Assembly: GCF_000003815.2 (NCBI RefSeq)
Contig: NC_049996.1
Coordinates: 15,293,637 to 15,357,636 of the forward strand
Source of the DNA: Branchiostoma floridae
Lineage: Eukaryota > Chordata > Leptocardii > Amphioxiformes > Branchiostomatidae
DNA length: 64,000 bases
Direction of reading: 5' to 3'
In this document: piece after piece, positions 56,090 through 64,000 of the stretch
Numbering within the stretch: the stretch's first letter is position 1
Layout of the letters: each line of letters starts with the position of its first letter
The notes under the pieces: model-generated
What the model saw: only the letters and a program-made list of their open reading frames with translations
Database searches by the model: none
Told to the model about the DNA's origin: nothing
Position numbers and translations under genes: made by a program

Positions 56090-56156
56090 GTGCAAGCGCT
56101 CCAGAATAACCACTGATCTAGCCTTTTCTGCATAGCTACATCATCATCATCATTAT

Positions 56157-56230
56157 GGCAGGGTATTGTCGCTCTCTTTGAGGAACCCCTCCCTTGAACT
56201 GTTCCAGACTCTTCTGCATCTTGCAGTCTA
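56157..56230 (-). repeat. Retroelement 3' end fragment, reverse copy
   Basis: GCAGGGTATTGTCGCTCTCT through CTGCATCTTGCAGTC is the reverse complement of 24,050-24,120. Confidence 0.6.
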
Positions 56231-56239
56231 CATATATAT

Positions 56240-56945
56240 AGCTACATATACACGTGTAAAGGAAGGAGGTGTACCTCATGTCCTTTAGAAAAAGAGGAAG
56301 TAGCTATATCCTGCCAACAGAGGTAAAATCCTGTCATCGGTTCAAATCTGGTTGTTGCTATTGACTGAATCGTCCTGTCAACAGTAGTAAACTTTGCGCT
56401 GTTGACAGGACGATCCTGTCCACAGTAGAAAAATCGGCAAATTCTCCATATGAACGAGATATTGTCTAGTGTCCAATACGTGATTTCGGGGCGTTCCCCT
56501 GGTAGAATACACACAGGGTTGGATGTTGGGAGACTGCCCCAGAAAACTGCTGACACAAGCTGGCGCTGAGGGTCATTTTACTACATTCACACCAGTCGGA
56601 TTTTACGACAGTCTGGCCCTTGATGGCAAATTGACAGACTGAACCCAAGTCAGACTATATAAAGGTTATGTGACATTACATACACATATACATATACATT
56701 TACAAAACATTAATGTCTTCACTTGCGTGTATATAAAAAGAATATGACATTACATATACATTTACAATGGATTTACGTATTCAAGCAGAGTGCATAAAAA
56801 GGAATATGACATAAACATTTACAATACCTTTACGTTAAATTCAAGCTCATAATTCAAACTTGTGATTTCCATCACGAGACAGAGCCAAACAACTATGCAA
56901 ATTCCAGCAATATTGGACTCGATATTGCCCCATCTACAGAAGCTA
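56240..56945. other. Non-coding, no gene recognised
   Basis: A duplication of AGGACGATCCTGTC-type text at about 56,368-56,425 forms a weak hairpin. Short repeated GACATTACATA and ATTTACAA motifs lie at 56,670-56,825. Confidence 0.4.
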
Positions 56946-56949
56946 TGGT

Positions 56950-57400
56950 AATCTATATCGCTCCAGTACCCAGCGATTTTAAATCCACCAACTCCCATCC
57001 GTCAACAAGGCGCGCTCTGTTCCTCAGGAGCCCCCTCGGCATGTGTACTCTGTGATCACCTTATGAGAGAGTTGACATTTCAGAATCTCGATAACGATCT
57101 GCAGGCCCTCGGGGAATAGTGCTTAGACGCAATATTGACAGCCAAGCCAATCAAATTCGACGAATGATAATTACATTTAGTTGCAGCAGCGCGGCATAAA
57201 AATGGCTCCTACGCCACGAGGAAAGTCCGGACGTCAATTGGACGTAACGATCGAACAATTGCCGTCGACAATTACTGCCCCATTTGTCCTCTATCATGGC
57301 GCGTAGGTGTGATTACATAGCAGGTGGTAAAGTAGAGCTGACGAAATGATTGACAGCTCGATGGGACGATAAAGATAGCGAAGAGTTGAGAGAAAACAAC
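56950..57400. promoter_or_regulatory. Enhancer-like block with a perfect PBX-MEIS site
   Basis: A repeat-free stretch with the decamer TGATTGACAG (57,347-57,356), the known composite site of PBX with PREP or MEIS. Also present are GATAATTACATTT (57,166-57,178) and two CAATTGCC/ACAATTACTG sites. Candidate developmental enhancer; the target gene is unknown. Confidence 0.4.
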
Positions 57401-57759
57401 ATGGCCTTTATCGACCTTGTGCGATGGAAATGTGCGATAGGAAAGATGGCATTTCTGCTCGTTTTCGCGGCAAATGAGACCGAGGAAAAGAAGACGAAGG
57501 GTTTTTTACTGTAAATGTGTTTGTATTCACCCCAGTACGCCACCGTATGCCGAGATTCCCTGGGACCTGAACCCGCGACCTCTGGTGCGTCAAACTCTCC
57601 ACATCAAACACTAGTAACGGTAAATTATTTATGATTTCCCATCGAAGAAAGGAGCAAACTACAGTCTCTCTCTCTCCCATCCATTTCCACAATCAAGAAA
57701 ACGCACATGTATCATAAAAACATACTCACTCGGACAGAAAGTTGTACGTACACCGGCGC

Positions 57760-58110
57760 TCGTTATCAATAATTTCCGACCGCGATTTTCGCGATGGTGT
57801 ATTTGCCAAATCGTTAACACCAATCAAGAATAATACGCCGAGTTTCCCCCGCAGTAACTGCACGGTGATTGTAAATTAAGGACCTAGTTTATCCAGGCAA
57901 AGCCATGATAGTCAGCGGGGGGAAACCTTCATGACCCCGCCACCATATATTAGTCATCAGCAAATGCCTGTGTTTTATCTTCCGCAATATAATATCCCCC
58001 AAATTATCTCAGCTATTGGCAGCGCGGGAGGGGAACTCAGGAAATGTGAATTATGGATACACGATCCAGTTCTCGCCGGGCGTTATGGATCTCATCCGTC
58101 TCACGGAATA
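57760..58110. promoter_or_regulatory. Repeat-free, enhancer-like block
   Basis: Contains GTTATCAATAATTTCC, CCAATCAAGAATAATACG and GTGATTGTAAATTAAGG, all homeodomain-type sequences, with no repeats. Inference from composition only. Confidence 0.25.
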
Positions 58111-58197
58111 ACCGGGCTGGCCCTCCGGCGAGCCGACAAAGCTGGGAGTGCTGGACCGGCAAAATGGACCAACGACTCTATTTCACGCGGCTCAGAA

Positions 58198-58470
58198 CAA
58201 CATCAGGGGTGGTATACATGGACTACATCATCAGTATACACGGGCTACAACATCAGGGGTGGTATACATGGAATACATCAACCATCGGGGGTGGTGTACA
58301 CGGGCTACATCAAACTGTAGTTAAGGCAATGTTTGGAGCGACCATCAGGGTGGTAGACACGGGCTACATCAAACTGTAGTTAAGGCAATGTTTGGAGCGA
58401 CCATCAGGGGTGGTAGACACGGGCTACATCGCCAGGGGTGGTATACACGGGCTACATCAACCTGTAGTAC
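58198..58470. repeat. Short tandem array (ACATCAGGGGTGGTATACA type)
   Basis: Units of ATCAGGGGTGGTATACAC, then GGGCTACATCAA, repeat with variable spacing. A longer 62-bp unit including CTGTAGTTAAGGCAATGTTT is duplicated at about 58,315-58,435. The Gly/Tyr-rich frames are by-products. Confidence 0.8.
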
Positions 58471-58479
58471 TCTACGGTT

Positions 58480-59150
58480 TTAAAATGGATTGGCATCGCA
58501 ATAGCAGAACAGGTTTCTACGGTGCGCTGTGTTTTGTCAAACCTACTAGTAACGTTTGAAAGGGAACAGTGCCAACGGTGAAATACAGTGACTGCGAAAC
58601 TTTCACAGTGCGAAGTGTTTTGACTGTAAAACCATTTTAGTGTAAAGAGTCACAATCACACTAAACCTGCCGTGTGAAGGGGGCACCAGTAGTGTACACG
58701 CTCGCTATTCGTAAAGCGTAAGAGCATCTAGATACGTTGGTGTCTTGAAGCTAATTCAAAACCAGCAGTCTCTAAACGTCTTAGTGTGCAGGGGCACCTT
58801 CCAGAGCGAATGGGACATCTTTCAGTGTAAACAGCATCGTCTTTCCTCCCAGTTATACTTATATATGGCCAAGGCCACAAGCATCGACATCACTTTCGTG
58901 AAGGCTATAACTCCATTTTCGTAATCTTTCCTCCCACAAATAGTACAAAACAACACAATGATCTATCAATATAACCTTTGACATATCAACAACAGGTACA
59001 GGTGAACAGGCTAACCCCACCCCTTAAGGCCTTTTCTATACAACACAAAGGAAACAGAGCTTCTCTAGATTGTCACACCTCTACGTCGCACACAAAGGCG
59101 AGTCATAAACTGATCGTTTCACCTCCAAACAAACAGACGGCGTAGGTTGT
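58480..59150. other. Non-coding, no gene recognised
   Basis: No repeat, motif cluster or gene-like frame recognised. Confidence 0.4.
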
Positions 59151-59159
59151 GGGTATGGC

Positions 59160-59960
59160 GAATAATGTGATGGCACTCCTCTATCACATTCACCAGTATG
59201 AGGGAAAAAAGTTGCGTCTAATAGTGAAATAATGTGATAGCACTCCTCTATCACATTCACCAGTATGAGGGAAAAAAGTTGCGTCTAATAGTGAAATAAT
59301 GTGATAGCACCCTTGTGTATCACATTATTTCACTTTGTGTATCACATAATTTCACTAGTACGAGGAAAAGGGTTGCATTTATTAGTGAAATAATGTGATA
59401 GCACCCTTGTGTATCACATTATTTCGCTAGTATGAAGAAAAAGGGTTGTGTCTATTAGTGAAATAATGTGATAGCACTCCTCTATCACATTCAGTAGTAT
59501 GAGGCGAAAAAAGTTGCGTCTTTTAGTGAAATAATGTGATAGCACTCCTTTATCACATTATTTCACTAGTATCAGGAAAATAGGTTGTGTCTATTAGTGA
59601 AATAATGTGATAGCACTCCTCCATCACATTATTCGACTAGTATGAGGAAAAAAGGGTTGTGTCTATTAGTGAAATAATGTGATAGCACTCCTCTATCACA
59701 TTCACCAGTATGAGGGGAAAAAGTTGCGTCTATTAGTGAAATAATGTGATAGCACTCCTCTATCACATTCACCAGTATGAGGGGAAAAAGTTGCGTCTAT
59801 TAGTGAAATAATGTGATAGCACCCTTGTGTATCACATTATTTCACTAGTATGAAGAAAAAGGGTTGTGTCTATTAGTGAAATAATGTGATAGCACTCCTC
59901 TATCACATTCACCAGTATGAGGGGAAAAAGTTGCGCCTATTAGTGAAATAATGTGATAAA
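59160..59960. repeat. About 67-bp tandem array of hairpin units
   Basis: Around twelve copies of a unit starting TTAGTGAAATAATGTGATAG. Many units contain the return arm TATCACATTATTTCACTA, so each can fold back on itself. The loop region alternates between CACTCCTC and CACCCTTGTG variants. Confidence 0.9.
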
Positions 59961-59999
59961 TATAAAACGCTGATTGCGTACCTTATATCAAAACATCGT

Positions 60000-60930
60000 G
60001 GCTGTTGTGTTCACTGTTCACTACCTGGTACGTTTAAAACGAGGGGAGAGATGCTCCACACAACCGATTGCGTACTAGCACCTTATATTAAAACATCGTC
60101 GTTGTGTTCAGTACCTGGTACGTTTAAAAACCCTCCCTCTCCTTTCCTCCCGACAAGGGCACCTCACAGTACATATAATCACGCTGTCGACAGGGGAGAG
60201 ATGTAAACAAGTAAAACTTCGATATACACATGTATATATATCGTGGTTGTTGTTCTACTACCTGGTACGTTTAAAACCCTTCCCCCTCCTTTCCTCCCGA
60301 CAAGAGGACCTCACAGTCCATATAATCACGCTGTCGACAGGGGAGAGATGTAAACAAGTAAAACTTCGATATATACATGTATATATATCGTGGTTGTTGT
60401 TCACTACCTGGTACGTTTAAAACCCTTCCCCCTCCTTTGGTACGTTTAAAACCCTCTCCCCACCTTTCCTCCCTACAACAGGACCTCACAATACATAGAA
60501 TCAGGTTGTCGACAAGGGAGAGATGCTTGTTTCGTGCCTTATATCAAAACATCGTGGTTGTTCTTCACTACCTGGTACGTTCAAAACCCTGCCACCTCCT
60601 TTCCTCCCGACAAGAGGACCTGACAGTCCATATAATCACGCTGTCGACAGGGGAGAGATGTAAACAAGTAAAACTTCGATATACACATGTATATATATAG
60701 TGGTTGTTGTTCACTACCTGGTACGTTCAAAACCCTGCCACCTCCTTTCCTCCCGACAAGAGGACCTGACAGTCCATATAATCCTGCTGTCGACAGGGGA
60801 GAGATGTTACAAGCAAGTGGGTTTCGTAGTTGTTCAGTACCTGGTACGTTTAAAACCTTTTTCTCTCCTTCCCTGCCGACAAGAGGAGCTCACAGTCCAT
60901 ATAATCCTGCTGTCGACAGGGGAGAGATGT
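60000..60930. repeat. Irregular 123-175 bp tandem array, six copies
   Basis: The anchor GTCGACAGGGGAGAGATG occurs at 60,186, 60,333, 60,508, 60,643, 60,789 and 60,912. Units share CACTACCTGGTACGTTTAAA and CCTTTCCTCCCGACAAGAGG. Length varies through loss of the TTCGATATACACATGTATAT segment. ORFs here are by-products. Confidence 0.9.
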
Positions 60931-61019
60931 GGGGGATTACCCCCGCTCTCTCTGATCGGCGCCACCAGCGCTTTGAGCCGGCGGCTTGATCCCTGCTGAT
61001 CCGCCAAGACCGAGCACCC

Positions 61020-61560
61020 GTCAGCTTCGGCTTTGGGCGGGAGAGCGAGGAGTAATCAAGACAAGGCTGGGACTGAGCGCTAGCTCTGCGGGAAAAAGAG
61101 GTTGGGCGGGAGAGTAGGAGTGATCAAGACAAGGCTAGGGCTGAGAACTCTCCAAGCAGAGGTTGGGCGGGAGAGGACGGAGTAATCAAGACAAGGCCGG
61201 GACTGAGCTCCGCTGGCACGAGACGGGAAAAATCACAGGGAAAAACAGGCAGAAACTTAGCGCTTATTCCTGTAAACAATCGGTACTCTCCAAGCAGAGG
61301 TAGGGCGGGAGAGGAAGGAGTAATCAAGACAAGGCTGGGGCTGAGCTCCGCTGGCACGAGACGGGAAAAATCACAGGGAAAAACAGGCAGAAACTTAGGG
61401 CTTATTCCTGTAAACAATCGGTACTCTCCAAGCAGAGGTTGGGCGGGAGAGGACGGAGTAATCAAGACAAGGCTGGGACTGCGCTTTGCTGGCACGGACG
61501 GGAAAATCACAGGGAAAACAGTCAGAAACTTAGCGCTTATTCCTGTAAACAACCGGTACT
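61020..61560. repeat. 138-bp tandem array that includes a MITE end
   Basis: The unit carries GGAGTAATCAAGACAAGGCT, GAAAAATCACAGGGAAAAAC and TTATTCCTGTAAACAATCGG, then TACTCTCCAAGCAGAGGT. TCCAAG anchors lie at 61,151, 61,289 and 61,427, exactly 138 bp apart. The MITE end sequence has been taken up into the unit. Shorter units precede at 61,020-61,140. Confidence 0.9.
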
Positions 61561-61566
61561 CCATAG

Positions 61567-61722
61567 GTCTACGTCACATTTCCAAACCGGGGCCCGGCCG
61601 GGCACCTTTCCTGGAGCGACAAGCATGATATAAAAGGCAGCACCAAACTAAACAAGGCGTATATTTTTACGCATAAATTTTTTATTTTTCAGCTGGGCGC
61701 CGGCTTGGAAATGTGACCTAAG
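61567..61722. mobile_element. MITE with GTCACATTTCCAAACCGG ends, copy 1
   Basis: GTCACATTTCCAAACCGGGG at the left and CCGGCTTGGAAATGTGACCT at the right. Homologous to 62,672-62,868. Confidence 0.75.
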
Positions 61723-61724
61723 CG

Positions 61725-62235
61725 CAATATAAGCATTGTGCTTTTGGGGGGTTTATTACTTGCCGTGTTTCTAATTGTATGTCAGCTCCGAATGTAACCT
61801 GGTTCTTGTAGTCAGCTAAGAAGAACTAGCGCTCCGAAACAAAGTCAAGGTTTTCAGAACGTTCGTACGGCACAACAGCATCGGTTTTTAGAGTACTGGT
61901 ATCACTAGGTAATGTGATAAGGTAGATTCAACTTATTAGGTAAAATAAGTACCTACCAGATTGACCTTTTTATCTTTCCGAATTTTCGTCCCTACAAATA
62001 GCGCTTAAAATGAGACAGCTCTGACAGTAATAGTAGAAATACTTCATTTTGTATCAATAATTTGTAGATTACATGTACATGAAAGAAAAGTGTATAACAT
62101 ATATCATAAAATAATAACGATAATGAGCCTGACCAGTAATAACAATAATGATAACCTTATTACCCGATAATGACAAATTGTCCCAAAATCGATATAGATA
62201 ATCACCCCCTATAGACTACGGTGGTCACGATAACG
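61725..62235. other. Non-coding, no gene recognised
   Basis: AT-rich, no structure seen. Confidence 0.4.
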
Positions 62236-62237
62236 TC

Positions 62238-62579
62238 ACATTGTATCATCATTACGGTAGTATTGTGCACGAAGGCTTTCGGAAAGGAGGTCAGGTTTTC
62301 AGCGGCCGCCTTTCTTCAGCCAAATTATCACACATGGGGGGGTGGGGGGTGGGGCATTATATTTCATCGTAACCAATACAGTTAGTAGCAGTAGTGGTAG
62401 AAGGAGAGACATACGATGTTTACATACAGAATAATTGTCACGTTGTATCATCATTAAGGCAGTATTGTGCACGAAGGCTTTTGGAAAGGAGGTCAGTTTT
62501 TCAGGTCGTCTTTCTTCAGCCAAACTATCACACAGGGGGCTGAGGGGGAAACATGAGTTTTTATAGTAAATAATACAGT

Positions 62580-62624
<45 letters not shown>

Positions 62625-62625
62625 A
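62238..62625. repeat. About 200-bp tandem duplication ending in (AGT)n
   Basis: TTGTATCATCATTA, then AGTATTGTGCACGAAGGCTT and AAAGGAGGTCAG, occurs at 62,240 and 62,442. The (AGT)n run of about 15 units is at 62,578-62,624. Confidence 0.85.
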
Positions 62626-62671
62626 AGAGGCATACGGCGTTAATTATGTTATAGAGTTACAGACTAAGGCT

Positions 62672-62868
62672 TAGGTCACATTTCCAAATCGGGGCCCGGT
62701 CGGGATCTTTTAAGAAGCGAAAAATTAAAATGTATACCTATAAATATGAAAAAATCGTGCCCATGAATCTTATTTTGACATTTTGTGTATTTTGATGTCT
62801 TTTATATCATTCTTTTCGCTCCCGAAAGCTGCCCGGCCGGGCCCCGGTTTGTAAATGTGACCTAAGCC
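62672..62868. mobile_element. MITE with GTCACATTTCC ends, copy 2
   Basis: Ends are CTTAGGTCACATTTCC and AAATGTGACCTAAG. Inner arms are GGGGCCCGGTCGGG and CCGGCCGGGCCCC. Confidence 0.8.
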
Positions 62869-63367
62869 TAAGAAAGTTTACAGATTAAATATAGAGAAAA
62901 TCGTGTTCGCGTGTGGTTGTATGGCTTCGGTGCGAATACCTGTTCCCAGTGGTGACTTCGCTTTACACATGTATGTCAGATACGCCAACAAGTAGGGATT
63001 TCAAAGCAAAGGACAAAGCGTGTGATTTTTGCCCTACTTAGATCTACATGGAGAACTACTGTTCATAATCAATCCTGTGTTAGTAAGCTTCAACGGTTGT
63101 GACAGGCACCCCATTCAAAATCGGTACTATTCCATTAGTTACAGTATGTTTGATTTCATATCTTAACATGGTTAAGGAGACTAAATGACTGTAATTCGAT
63201 AACAACAAAACGCCATACTTTTTTGGAAAAAGGAATAAAAGTACTAAGATTAGCTTCGACGTATACGTAGTTGCTTATGGCCACTGACTGTAGCAGTAAC
63301 AGATTCTTGGCAGGGTTTGACATTTCAGACAAGCCCGCCCCACCCACTTCTATATAGGCGCAGACAA

Positions 63368-64000
63368 TACATACCCCTGTCTGCTAATTCAATTCCAACT
63401 GCTGCACATACATGAATCATGTACGCACGGACTGTCACTAGTGAGTTATATACGATGTTGACACAACAAAAGCACAGCGACTTTCGTACGTTCTTCTACA
63501 ACTATATATACTAACAAACAATACATACCCCTGTCCGCTAATTCAATTCCAACTGCTGCACATACACGAATCATGTACGCTCGGACTGTCACTAGTGAGT
63601 TATATACGATGTTGACACAACAAAAGCACAGCGACTTTCGTACGTTCTTCTACAACTATTAAACATACTAACATACAATACATACCTATGTCCGCTAATT
63701 CAATTCCAACTATTGCACACACACGAATCATGTACGCTCTGACTGTCACTAGTGAGTTATAAATGGTGTAACCTATGTTGACACAACAAAAGCACAGCGA
63801 CTTTCGTAGGCTCATCTACAACTATACATACTAACACATAATACATACCCCTGTCCACTAATTCAACTCCAACTATTGCACATACACGAATCATGTACGC
63901 TCGGACTGTCACTAGTGAGTTATAAATGGTGTAATCTCCGTTGACACAACAAAAGCACAGCGACTTTCGTGCGCTCTTCTACAACTATTACACATACTAA
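63368..64000. repeat. About 157-bp tandem array running off the window
   Basis: Four or more units of AATACATACCCCTGTC, CTAATTCAATTCCAACTGCT, GAATCATGTACGC, CACTAGTGAGTTATA and CAACAAAAGCACAGCGACTT start at about 63,367, 63,521, 63,679 and 63,839. Confidence 0.9.

Noticed and set aside
60377-60999. ORFs of about 100 codons in the 60-61 kb array
   Set aside because: They are by-products of the irregular tandem array and are repeated with the units.

Overview
The window looks like a piece of a draft cephalochordate (amphioxus, probably Branchiostoma) genome. The coding sequence is split by GT-AG introns. The single-exon frizzled gene is of the FZD5/8 type. One run of exactly 100 N sits inside a GC-rich minisatellite. 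Most of the rest is AT-rich non-coding DNA crowded with short palindromic DNA transposons (MITEs) and tandem repeats. The species is inferred from style and gene content, not proven.

Only two protein genes can be modelled with confidence. On the + strand, 10,051-16,461 holds a six-exon BTB-BACK-kelch (KLHL-type) gene. Its splice phases all join correctly and it has six kelch blades. It carries two BTB domains in tandem, and the second is broken in this assembly by a frameshift and a short stop-containing insertion. A possible upstream exon (3,826-3,891) and a promoter-like CRE/ETS cluster near 885-921 lie 5' of it. On the - strand, 40,775-42,451 holds an intact intronless frizzled coding sequence (558 aa), with a likely 5' UTR exon and acceptor at 42,824. 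A KLHL protein would be expected to be a cullin-3 substrate adaptor, and the frizzled is a Wnt receptor. Nothing in the sequence links the two genes functionally.

Layout. 1-9,900: repeats and MITEs, one candidate exon, promoter-like motifs. 10,051-16,461: the kelch gene, with a minisatellite and gap in intron 2 and MITEs in introns 4 and 5. 16,500-40,700: gene-poor, with nested MITEs, microsatellites, a 162-bp tandem repeat that stays open, a tRNA-like repeat with an inverted duplication, and an 82-bp tandem array. 40,775-42,824: frizzled. 42,830-58,100: upstream non-coding DNA with several repeat-free, homeodomain-motif-rich blocks that are enhancer candidates, interrupted by a 162-bp array and more MITEs. 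58,190-64,000: five different tandem arrays that run off the end of the window.

The most notable signal is a group of at least seven palindromic elements. Their ends read TAGCCT..AGGCTA or TACCCT..AGGGTA, and each is flanked by a 9-bp target-site duplication. For one of them, a second copy of the host repeat elsewhere in the window shows the uninterrupted empty site. This points to a shared 9-bp-TSD (Mutator-like?) transposase source that is not itself in the window.
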